From positions 160,138 to 224,137 of the forward strand of contig JAFUDS010000026.1 in NCBI GenBank assembly GCA_017464305.1: 64,000 bases of DNA. The letters are read 5' to 3'. A program made the translations under genes and the position numbers. Numbering within the stretch: the stretch's first letter is position 1; every line of letters starts with the position of its first letter. The notes beneath the pieces are model-generated. The model ran no database searches. It was not told where the DNA came from and saw only the letters and a program-made list of their open reading frames with translations. Origin of the DNA: Clostridia bacterium (GTDB lineage: Bacteria; Bacillota; Clostridia; Christensenellales; Aristaeellaceae). Below are positions 28,963 to 36,177 of this stretch, piece by piece.

Positions 28963-29310
28963 CTACTCTCCTTCGCTCATATCCAGCCAGGGCCGAAGCT
29001 CTCTTAGCTTGGCTGGTCCAATGCCCTTGGCCGCCATTAAATCTTCCGCATAATGATAAGGTCCATGTAACTCTTTTTCCGTCAGGATAGCCTGCGCTAA
29101 GGTCTCGCCGATGCCAGGAAGCACAATCAGGTCTTCCAGCTCAGCGTCGTTGACCCGGATTGTCCCGTCCGGAGGAGCGGGCTTTGAGAAAGCGGACGCC
29201 CGCTCCATTGTCTGAAAGCGGACTCGATCCCCTCTGGGCAGATTATTCAGTGTCCACAGGCAGGCGAAAACCGCCAGGACGATCAGCGTTCCTCCCGCGA
29301 TCCTTTTCAT
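28963..29310 (-). CDS. Membrane-anchored helix-hairpin-helix protein (ComEA-like)
   Basis: A 115-residue protein with an N-terminal signal anchor (about 4-24) and a C-terminal pair of helix-hairpin-helix motifs: IRVNDAELEDLIVLPGIGETLAQAIL and LMAAKGIGPAKLRELRPW. This is the DNA-binding fold of the competence protein ComEA, but the protein is shorter and lacks the SLBB domain. It could bind extracellular DNA or play another role. It overlaps cysS by 4 bases and precedes dnaX by 4. Confidence 0.8.
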   Translation of the reverse strand: MKRIAGGTLIVLAVFACLWTLNNLPRGDRVRFQTMERASAFSKPAPPDGTIRVNDAELEDLIVLPGIGETLAQAILTEKELHGPYHYAEDLMAAKGIGPAKLRELRPWLDMSEGE

Positions 29311-30719
29311 CCTTCCTGACTCTTCCGAACCTTCTGACCCTGCTTGGTATCCTCCAGAATGTATCCGGCGGCGCGAATCGCGTCCCGCAGCTCATCGCTG
29401 CGCTTCCAATCCTTATTCTTCCGGGCTTCCGCTCTCTCTGCCACCATCTGGCGCACCTCGTCCGTCAGATCGTCATTTTCCCGGGTCAAAATCCCCAGCA
29501 CATCGCAAATAGCCTTCAGGCTGGCCAGGGCTTTTGCGGCGGCCTCTTTGGCTACGCCTGCCTGCACCACCACGTTGGCATCTTTCACCAGCTCAAAGAT
29601 CGCGCCTAAAGCGTCCGCCGTGTTCAAATCATCGTCCATGGCGGCGTCAAATTTCGCCTCGTATTCCTTCAGCCGGGCCACAAAGGCCACTTCCTCCGCA
29701 TTCAGGGGCCGATCCTCTCCGTTTTCCTGCTGGAAGGCCAGATTATCCCGGGCGGTGTATAGCCGATTCAGGCTGGCGTTGGCTGCTTCAATTTGATCTC
29801 TGCTGAAATTGATGGGGCTGCGATAATGAGCGGAGAGCATGAACAGCCGAACCGCCTCCAGATCATATTCCTTGGAGATATCCCGAACGGTGAAGAAATT
29901 GTTCAGGCTCTTGCTCATCTTCTGGTTATCCACGTTGATGAACCCATTGTGCATCCAATAGTTCACGAAGGGCTTTCCTGTCGCTCCCTCGCTCTGGGCA
30001 ATCTCGTTTTCATGGTGCGGGAAAAGCAGATCCTTCCCGCCGCAATGAATGTCGAAGGTCTCCCCCAGATACTTCATGCTCATGGCGGAGCATTCGATGT
30101 GCCAGCCCGGGCGGCCCAGGCCCCAGGGACTTTCCCAGGCGGGCTCTCCAGGCTTCTGCGCCTTCCAGAGCGTGAAATCCGCCGGGGCTTCCTTTTCCGT
30201 TTCCACATCCAGCCGCTCGCTGGCGCCCATCTCCCGGTCCTCTACGTTCTGACCGCTGAGCTTTCCATATCCTGGGAAAGCGGAAACCCGATAATACACA
30301 TCGCCGCTGGGGGTGGCGTAGGCATGGCCATTCTCGATCAGCTTGGATACAAGGTCAATAATTTCCTGAATGTGCTCCGTCGCCTTGGGATGGACAGTGG
30401 CCTTCCGGACACCCAGGGCAGCGGCGTCGATGAAGTACTCTTTGATGTACCGCTCCCCCAGCTCTTTCACAGTAATTCCCTCTTCATTGGCCCGGCGAAT
30501 CATCTTGTCATCAATATCGGTAAAATTCTGCACAAAGGTGACTTCGTAGCCTTCCCGCTCCAGTTGACGCCGCAGCACGTCAAAGGTGATGAAGGGGCGG
30601 GCGTTTCCGATGTGAAAATAATTATAAACCGTGGGCCCGCAAGCATAGATATTGACCTTGCCGGGGTGAATGGGTTTGAATTCTTCCTTTTTGCGGGACA
30701 TGCTATTGTATATCTGCAT
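29307..30719 (-). CDS. cysS: Cysteinyl-tRNA synthetase
   Basis: Class I aminoacyl-tRNA synthetase charging tRNA-Cys. The 470-residue protein has the zinc-cysteine ACGPTVYNYFHIGNARPF with the HIGH motif, FTDIDDKMIRRA, WHIECSAMS, HCGGKDLLFPHHENEIAQSE and the KMSKS loop KMSKSLNNFF. The C-terminal anticodon-binding region is standard. It is separated by only 2 bases from the preceding membrane protein gene. Confidence 0.98.
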   Translation of the reverse strand: MQIYNSMSRKKEEFKPIHPGKVNIYACGPTVYNYFHIGNARPFITFDVLRRQLEREGYEVTFVQNFTDIDDKMIRRANEEGITVKELGERYIKEYFIDAAALGVRKATVHPKATEHIQEIIDLVSKLIENGHAYATPSGDVYYRVSAFPGYGKLSGQNVEDREMGASERLDVETEKEAPADFTLWKAQKPGEPAWESPWGLGRPGWHIECSAMSMKYLGETFDIHCGGKDLLFPHHENEIAQSEGATGKPFVNYWMHNGFINVDNQKMSKSLNNFFTVRDISKEYDLEAVRLFMLSAHYRSPINFSRDQIEAANASLNRLYTARDNLAFQQENGEDRPLNAEEVAFVARLKEYEAKFDAAMDDDLNTADALGAIFELVKDANVVVQAGVAKEAAAKALASLKAICDVLGILTRENDDLTDEVRQMVAERAEARKNKDWKRSDELRDAIRAAGYILEDTKQGQKVRKSQEG

Positions 30720-30721
30720 TT

Positions 30722-31318
30722 TTATTTCTTTCCTTTCTTTTTTCTATTCAAAATTCCATATCTGATGATCGCCAGCGCCCAGAAAGCTCCAGCGCAGATA
30801 GCCAGAATCAGAATGATTCGATCCGCCTTCTTGAGGGGAGAGGAGTTCTCCAACTCGGCTTCCTCCGTTCGATCCCCGATCTCCAGGGTGGTCTCTGTCA
30901 GAAGCTGGCCCTCCTGATCTTCCACCTGCAGCCGAATGACTGCCCAGGCGATGCCAGCATCCGTATCCTCCGGAAGGTTCCATTCCCCTTCGAAGGTCAG
31001 GGGCGTATCTTTGGAAAGATCCGCGACCACCTCTGGGCCTCTTTTGCGGATTTTCAACTGTTTTCCATCGATGGATAAAAACTGGATTTCCCCAGAATCC
31101 TCCAGCCTGGTTTCGACCTCTAACCGCAAGGTTGCGTCCGAAAGATCCTGATCCGCCATAAGCTGCCCATGGAAAGCGGAAACGCCGCTTTCCTCCCAGG
31201 TCCACTCATCGGGAATGATATCTATCTGAAAATCCGCAAATGCTGTCGCGCTAAAAAGACAGAGCAGCGTACACCACAACGCGAATTTTCGACCCACTCT
31301 TCGGGTATGCCAATTCAC
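30722..31318 (-). CDS. Secreted, C-terminally anchored protein of unknown function
   Basis: A 198-residue protein with an N-terminal export signal (about 10-28, ending SATAFA), an extracellular beta-rich middle resembling an immunoglobulin-like fold (WTWEESGVSAFHGQLMADQD), and one transmembrane helix near 170-188 followed by a basic tail. This suggests a type I membrane protein with its domain outside. The start is GTG at 31318 with AAGGGG upstream; a nearby ATG runs into a stop at once. It is first in the operon with cysS, dnaX and glpA. No family was recognised. Confidence 0.7.
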   Translation of the reverse strand: MNWHTRRVGRKFALWCTLLCLFSATAFADFQIDIIPDEWTWEESGVSAFHGQLMADQDLSDATLRLEVETRLEDSGEIQFLSIDGKQLKIRKRGPEVVADLSKDTPLTFEGEWNLPEDTDAGIAWAVIRLQVEDQEGQLLTETTLEIGDRTEEAELENSSPLKKADRIILILAICAGAFWALAIIRYGILNRKKKGKK

Positions 31319-31353
31319 AAAGCCATCCCCTTTCTGCTCGTCATATCCATCGC

Positions 31354-31382
31354 ATTATATCAAATTCATGCCATGAATTCAA
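31354..31382 (-). promoter_or_regulatory. Sigma-A type promoter of the cysS-dnaX-glpA operon
   Basis: Minus-strand TTGAAT (31377-31382) and TATAAT (31354-31359) are 17 bases apart. It lies directly after the terminator of the upstream transcription unit. Confidence 0.78.
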
Positions 31383-31384
31383 TC

Positions 31385-31406
31385 AAAAAACCCTCTTTTC
31401 AGAGGG
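31385..31406 (-). terminator. Terminator of the transketolase operon
   Basis: The stem AGAGGG/CCCTCT (31391-31396 with 31401-31406) has a 4-base loop. On the minus strand it is followed by six T. It lies about 37 bases beyond the stop of the coiled-coil protein gene. Confidence 0.85.
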
Positions 31407-31442
31407 CTTAAAAGAGACTTTGGTTTGTTGTACCGAGTTCGA

Positions 31443-32099
31443 TTATTGGGGCAGATCGGAATCGATTTTTTCCGTCAGCTCATCCAGCTTTTGATCCAGA
31501 TCAGCGCTGAATTCTTTGAGATGATTTTCCAGCGAATCCAGCGTACTATTCACCTTTTCTGTTTCCTCTTCCACGGTAGGAATTTTTTCGAACAGATCGT
31601 TGATGGCGTCGCTAAACTCGACAGCCGGTTCCGCTTCTTCTTCTGGATTCTCTACCCGAATTACCGGCGGCTCCGCGATTGCTTCATCCGCTGCCCCGTC
31701 CGTATCCTGGTCCTGAATATCGATTGTTTCAACAGTCGATACCTCTTCCACCTCCAGATCTTCTACCGGAGCTTCTTCCTCTGCTTTAATTTCCGGTTGC
31801 TTCTCCGCGGATTCCACTTTTACACCAGCCAGCCGTTCCGCCCGCAGATCGTTGAGTTGATCATCCAGCTTTTGCAGCTCCTGCAGCTGATTCGCTAGCT
31901 CCTCTGGAAAATGCTCTCCCTTGAGCCACAGGGCATAAGCCTGGTTGCCAAAATCCTTCAGAATCTCCGCTCGGCGGTTAACCAGATTCATTTCATCTAC
32001 CTTGGACTTGGTATTGGTGGCAATGTTGGACGCCGTGTTTCCAATCGCTTCCATGCCCTTCAGCCAAATCCCTTTGATGCTGGAACCTATATCTGCCAT
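31443..32099 (-). CDS. Acidic coiled-coil protein of unknown function
   Basis: A 218-residue protein with no signal peptide. The N-terminal 60 residues are helical and basic (IKGIWLKGMEAIGNTASNIA), followed by a coiled coil (about 72-92, LANQLQELQKLDDQLNDLRA), a very acidic low-complexity middle (about 100-160) and a C-terminal coiled coil (ENHLKEFSADLDQKLDELTE). No family was recognised; the start region is loosely like small phage-shock or stress-type proteins. ATG at 32099 is chosen because AGGAGG lies 8 bases before it; the ATG two codons upstream is too close. It follows the transketolase genes with no terminator between. Confidence 0.65.
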   Translation of the reverse strand: MADIGSSIKGIWLKGMEAIGNTASNIATNTKSKVDEMNLVNRRAEILKDFGNQAYALWLKGEHFPEELANQLQELQKLDDQLNDLRAERLAGVKVESAEKQPEIKAEEEAPVEDLEVEEVSTVETIDIQDQDTDGAADEAIAEPPVIRVENPEEEAEPAVEFSDAINDLFEKIPTVEEETEKVNSTLDSLENHLKEFSADLDQKLDELTEKIDSDLPQ

Positions 32100-32158
32100 T
32101 TTCATTGCCTCCTTTACCGACGTTCAAATTCTCTCATATAAATTTTATTGCGTATTTA

Positions 32159-33076
32159 TTACAGATGATTTTTGATATTCTCTGCGATCTGGGGCCCCGT
32201 CAAGCCATATTCCTTCAGCAGATCCGCCGGCTTGCCGCTCTGGCCGAAAACGTCCAGAATACCGATCTTGTGGAAGCTTTCCACCCCGTGGCCAATAATC
32301 GCAGAGGCCACTGTATCTCCCAGGCCGCCGATGACGCTGTGCTCCTCCAGGGTAAAGACCTTCTTGTACTTGGCGGCAAATTCCCGGGCCAAGGCTTCGT
32401 CAAAGGGTTTGATGGTGTGGAAATTCACCAGTGATAGATCGATGCCCTGTCCGGCCAGGATGTCCACCGCCTCGATGGCGTGCTCCTTCATGATGCCGCA
32501 GGTAAACAGTACGCCGTCCTTCCCTTCCTTCAGCACCACGCCCTTGCCAACTTCAAAGGGCTGGGGATCATACACCGGGGAGGGCAGTCGCGCGGTACGA
32601 ATAAACACGGGGCCATCGATCTTCGCGGCGGCTTCCACGCACTGGTAGCATTCATTGGCGTCGCTGGGCACGAACACTGTCATGTTGGGCAGCACCCGCA
32701 TCAGCGCGATATCCTCGATGGCCTGATGGCTGCCGCCGTCCTCGCCCAAGGTGATGCCGGCATGGCTGAACCCGAACTTGACGTTGAACTTGGGGTAGCA
32801 AACGCCATTACGAATTTGATCATAGCTGCGACCAGCGAAAACCGCGAAGGTGGAACAGAAGGGAATCAACCCCATGGTGCTCATGCCAGCGGCCATGTCC
32901 ACCATGTCCGCCTCGGCGATGCCGCAGTCGTAGAACCGGTTCGGAAACTGCTTCTTGAATCCGCCCGTCATGGTCGCCGCGGCCAGATCCGCGTCCAGCA
33001 CAACCACCTTGTCATTGGTTTCTCCTAATTTGCAAAGGGCTTCGCCATAGGCGACCCGAACTGCTTTCTTTTCCAT
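32159..33076 (-). CDS. Transketolase, C-terminal subunit
   Basis: The pyrimidine-binding and C-terminal half of a split transketolase of the non-oxidative pentose phosphate pathway. The 305-residue protein has VVLDADLAAATMTGGF, the ThDP-activating glutamate segment YDCGIAEADMVDMAAGMS, HAGITLGEDGGSHQAIEDIALMR and the C-terminal domain with LEEHSVIGGLGDTVASA. It starts 4 bases after the N-terminal subunit gene, with GGAGGG upstream. Both halves are needed for activity. Confidence 0.95.
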   Translation of the reverse strand: MEKKAVRVAYGEALCKLGETNDKVVVLDADLAAATMTGGFKKQFPNRFYDCGIAEADMVDMAAGMSTMGLIPFCSTFAVFAGRSYDQIRNGVCYPKFNVKFGFSHAGITLGEDGGSHQAIEDIALMRVLPNMTVFVPSDANECYQCVEAAAKIDGPVFIRTARLPSPVYDPQPFEVGKGVVLKEGKDGVLFTCGIMKEHAIEAVDILAGQGIDLSLVNFHTIKPFDEALAREFAAKYKKVFTLEEHSVIGGLGDTVASAIIGHGVESFHKIGILDVFGQSGKPADLLKEYGLTGPQIAENIKNHL

Positions 33077-33080
33077 TTTC

Positions 33081-33893
33081 TTAGCCCTCCAGTTCCTTCA
33101 AAGCCTGTTCCGCCTGCTCCGCGTTGGGCGCCTTGCCGTGCCAGCCGACCTGGCCTTCCATGAAGCTGACGCCCTTGCCCTTCAGCGTGTTTAGCAGGAT
33201 GTATCTCGGTTTCCCGGGGCAGGCAGGGGCGTGCAGCGCATCCAGCACCTGCTGCATGTCGTTGCCGTCCTCCACTTCGATCACATCGTAGCCAAAGGCC
33301 ACCGCCTTGGCCTTAATGTCGCCCAGGCTCATGACCTCGTCATTGGTGCCATCAATCTGCATGCCGTTGTGATCCAGAATCACGGTCAGATTGTCCAGCT
33401 TGTAATGGGCGGCAGCCATGCTGGCTTCCCATACCAGGCCTTCCTGGCTTTCCCCGTCCCCGATGATCGTATACACATGGCAGGGATTCCCCGTGTGCTT
33501 TGCGCCCAGGGCCATGCCTACGGCGATGGAAATCCCCTGGCCCAGGGAGCCGGTAGACGCGTCCACACCGGGGCACTTCTTCACATCCGGATGCCCCTGC
33601 AGAATGCCATGAAGCTGGCGAAAGCCGTCGAATTCCTCCCGGCCAAAATATCCCCGTTCACACAGCGTCCCGTACAGGGCGGGCGCGGCGTGCCCCTTGC
33701 TGAGGACAAAACGATCCCGATTCGGATTCTTTTCATCCTTGGGATCCACGTTCATTACATCGAAATACAGCGCGACCAGCGCGTCCGTGCAGCTCAGAGA
33801 CCCGCCCGGATGACCGGCCCCGGCCTTCGCCGTCATCGTAATGATATCCCGGCGCACTTGCCTGGCCTGATCTTTTAAGGTTTGGATATCCAT
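33081..33893 (-). CDS. Transketolase, N-terminal subunit
   Basis: The thiamine diphosphate-binding half of a split transketolase. The 270-residue protein has AKAGAGHPGGSLSCTDALVAL, RDRFVLSKGHAAPALYGTL, STGSLGQGISIAVGMALGAK and the cofactor motif IIGDGESQEGLVWEASMAAAHY with LDHNGMQIDG. GGAGGGTGA precedes the ATG. It is the first gene of a three-gene unit led by a TTGACA/TATAAT promoter. Confidence 0.96.
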   Translation of the reverse strand: MDIQTLKDQARQVRRDIITMTAKAGAGHPGGSLSCTDALVALYFDVMNVDPKDEKNPNRDRFVLSKGHAAPALYGTLCERGYFGREEFDGFRQLHGILQGHPDVKKCPGVDASTGSLGQGISIAVGMALGAKHTGNPCHVYTIIGDGESQEGLVWEASMAAAHYKLDNLTVILDHNGMQIDGTNDEVMSLGDIKAKAVAFGYDVIEVEDGNDMQQVLDALHAPACPGKPRYILLNTLKGKGVSFMEGQVGWHGKAPNAEQAEQALKELEG

Positions 33894-33929
33894 GTAGACT
33901 CACCCTCCTCGGAGTTCATTCTTAGTTCT

Positions 33930-33959
33930 ATTATATGTTTTCTCCGCTTTCCTTGTCAA
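33930..33959 (-). promoter_or_regulatory. Sigma-A promoter of the transketolase operon
   Basis: Minus-strand TTGACA (33954-33959) and TATAAT (33930-33935) are perfect hexamers 18 bases apart. Start near 33923. Confidence 0.85.
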
Positions 33960-33981
33960 TGCGCGGATTGTTAATTCTGTG

Positions 33982-35229
33982 TTAAATCGCGCCGGTGTCC
34001 GTCATGCGCCGCAGTGCCTCCGCCAGGGCGATTCTTCCGTGGGTATAGGTTAATCCGCCCTGCATATAAGCCGTATAGGGAGCCCGCATAGGTCCGTCAC
34101 AGCTCAGCTCGATGCTGGCTCCCGCCACGAAGGTGCCCGCCGCCATGACCACCTGGTCCTCATATCCCGGCATATCCCAGGGCTCCGGTAAGGCCATGGA
34201 ATCGATGGGACTGGCCATCTGAATCCCCTGGCAGAAGGCCACCAACCGCTCCGGGGTTTGCAGCTGAATCGCCTGAATGATATCCGCCCGGGGTTCCGTC
34301 GAGGCGGGAGAAGCCTTCAGCCCCAGATTTTCGAAGAGTCGGGAGGCCAACAAAGCCGTCTTGATCGCCTGACAAACCGTATGGGGCGCCATAAATAGCC
34401 CTTGATACCAGGGGCGATAATCCCCCGCGTAGGACCCCAGCTCCCTTCCCAGCCCCGGGGCCGTCAATCGATAGGCCACTCGATCCACGGCGTCCTTTTT
34501 TCCGACGATATATCCGCCCGTGGGCGCAATGCCCCCGCCGGGGTTTTTAATCAGGCTGCCCACGCATACATCCGCCCCGAAATCCGTAGGCTCCTTCTCC
34601 CGGACAAATTCACCGTAGCAATTATCCACCATGACCCGTACGCCGGGGAACTTCTCATGAATCAGCCGCGTTAAGGGCTCGAAGGCTTCCGGCATCAGGC
34701 TGGGCCGCCAGGCATAGCCCCGGCTTCGCTGGGCGATGACCAGGCTGGTTTGGGGTGTCATGGCCCTTTCCACGGCGTCCAGATCAATGCGCCCCTCCGG
34801 CGTCAGCTCCACGCAGTCAAATCCAACCCCCATCTCTTTTAAGGATCCAGGGGGTGTATCTTCTCCTGTACCAATGATTCCCAGCAGCGTATCGTAAGGC
34901 AGACCGGTGGCGCTGAGAATACGCTCCCCTGGCTTTGTCAGCCCGAACAGGGTCAAGCTCAAGGCAGCCGTTCCGCTGGCGATATGGGGCCGCATTAATG
35001 CCGCCTCCGTATGGAAAATATCCGCATAAATGGCTTCCAGGGTGTCTCGCCCCACGTCGTCATATCCATATCCCGTGGTAGGGGCGAAGTGGCGATAGCT
35101 CACCTGATGCTCCCGGAAGATATCCAGCACCTGGCGGGTTCGCTTTTCCTCAATGGCTTCCAATTCAGAAAAAGCTTCTTTTAGCTCCTCCTCCGCCTCT
35201 TGAATCATCTGTTCAATCGTGTTCTCCAT
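33982..35229 (-). CDS. Methionine gamma-lyase family protein (PLP-dependent, aluminium-resistance type)
   Basis: A 415-residue fold-type I PLP enzyme. The pyrophosphate-type loop HIASGTAALSLTLFG is near 82-96, MVDNCYGEFVREKEP holds the PLP aspartate, and the Schiff-base lysine is in VCVGSLIKNPGGGIAPTGGY. The C-terminal YTAYMQGGLTYTHGRIAL is characteristic of this family. These genes often sit beside miaA and mutL in Firmicutes, as here. Annotated activities include methionine gamma-lyase and cystathionine beta-lyase; the true substrate is unsettled. It ends the long operon. Confidence 0.9.
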   Translation of the reverse strand: MENTIEQMIQEAEEELKEAFSELEAIEEKRTRQVLDIFREHQVSYRHFAPTTGYGYDDVGRDTLEAIYADIFHTEAALMRPHIASGTAALSLTLFGLTKPGERILSATGLPYDTLLGIIGTGEDTPPGSLKEMGVGFDCVELTPEGRIDLDAVERAMTPQTSLVIAQRSRGYAWRPSLMPEAFEPLTRLIHEKFPGVRVMVDNCYGEFVREKEPTDFGADVCVGSLIKNPGGGIAPTGGYIVGKKDAVDRVAYRLTAPGLGRELGSYAGDYRPWYQGLFMAPHTVCQAIKTALLASRLFENLGLKASPASTEPRADIIQAIQLQTPERLVAFCQGIQMASPIDSMALPEPWDMPGYEDQVVMAAGTFVAGASIELSCDGPMRAPYTAYMQGGLTYTHGRIALAEALRRMTDTGAI

Positions 35230-35247
35230 GCGTCCAGTCTTTCTCCT

Positions 35248-36177
35248 TTATTTCCCTGTCTCTCCGCAAAGCGCGCCTTCCGCGTCCGCAATCAGCGTTT
35301 CCGATCCCGCGTCCAGGTAGACCACATTTTTTTCCCGCCGAAGGAAGGTTCCCTGCCGCTTGGCATAATGCCGGGTTCCCTTCTGGATTTCCTCGATAGC
35401 TTTTTCCAGCGTCCAGGCCCCTTCCAAATAGAGGATCATCTCCTTATATCCCAGGGCTTGCATGCTTTGTGCCTTCGGGGAGACGCCCTGTCGCAGCAGT
35501 CCCTGCACCTCCTCCGCCAGGCCCTGATGAACCATTTGGCCGACCCGGAGATTGATCCGTTCATACAGCTGTTCCCGGGGCCAGTCCATGGCCGCTACGC
35601 GCCATTCAAATTCGGAGGCGTCCTCCCGCGGCGGCTGCTGAGAAAAGGGGATTCCCGTGGCCAGGCTGACCTCGATGGCCCGAATCGTTCTGCGCACATC
35701 GTTCAGCGGAAGCCGCTCCGCGGTTTCTGGATCCAGGAACGCCAACCGCTGGTGCAGCGCTTCCTTTCCTCCCGGCTGTTCCGCCAGCTGGTTCAGTTCC
35801 CCGCGCAACTCCTCATTTGCCGGCACCGCCCCCATCCCCAGGGGATGCATCAGCGCCTGTAAATATAAGCCTGTTCCGCCTACAAAAAGGAGCTCTTTGC
35901 CTTCCCGCGCCTTTTCCCGAATCAGCTGTTCCGCCATCTCCCGATAGGCGGCGACGCTGAAATTGTCCCTGGGATCGCAGACGTCCAGCAGATGATGGGG
36001 CACCCGTTTTCGTTCCGATTCCGTGGGCTTGGCGGTTCCGATATCCATGCCGCGATACACCTGCATGCTGTCCATGCAGGCAATTTCCCATCCGTTTCTT
36101 TCCGCCAAAATCAGGCTCAATTCCGTTTTGCCGCTGGCGGTGGGCCCGGTCAATACTCTGCAAACGATCTTGTCCAT
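35248..36177 (-). CDS. miaA: tRNA dimethylallyltransferase
   Basis: Transfers dimethylallyl to A37 of tRNAs reading UNN codons. The 309-residue protein has P-loop LTGPTASGKTELSL (about 10-23), DSMQVYRGMDIGTAKPT, VPHHLLDV, FVGGTGLYLQALMHP and the C-terminal ALGYKEMILYLEG with RHYAKRQGTFLRRE. The ATG overlaps the mutL stop (TAATG). Its product is the substrate for MiaB, encoded in the same operon. Confidence 0.97.
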   Translation of the reverse strand: MDKIVCRVLTGPTASGKTELSLILAERNGWEIACMDSMQVYRGMDIGTAKPTESERKRVPHHLLDVCDPRDNFSVAAYREMAEQLIREKAREGKELLFVGGTGLYLQALMHPLGMGAVPANEELRGELNQLAEQPGGKEALHQRLAFLDPETAERLPLNDVRRTIRAIEVSLATGIPFSQQPPREDASEFEWRVAAMDWPREQLYERINLRVGQMVHQGLAEEVQGLLRQGVSPKAQSMQALGYKEMILYLEGAWTLEKAIEEIQKGTRHYAKRQGTFLRREKNVVYLDAGSETLIADAEGALCGETGK

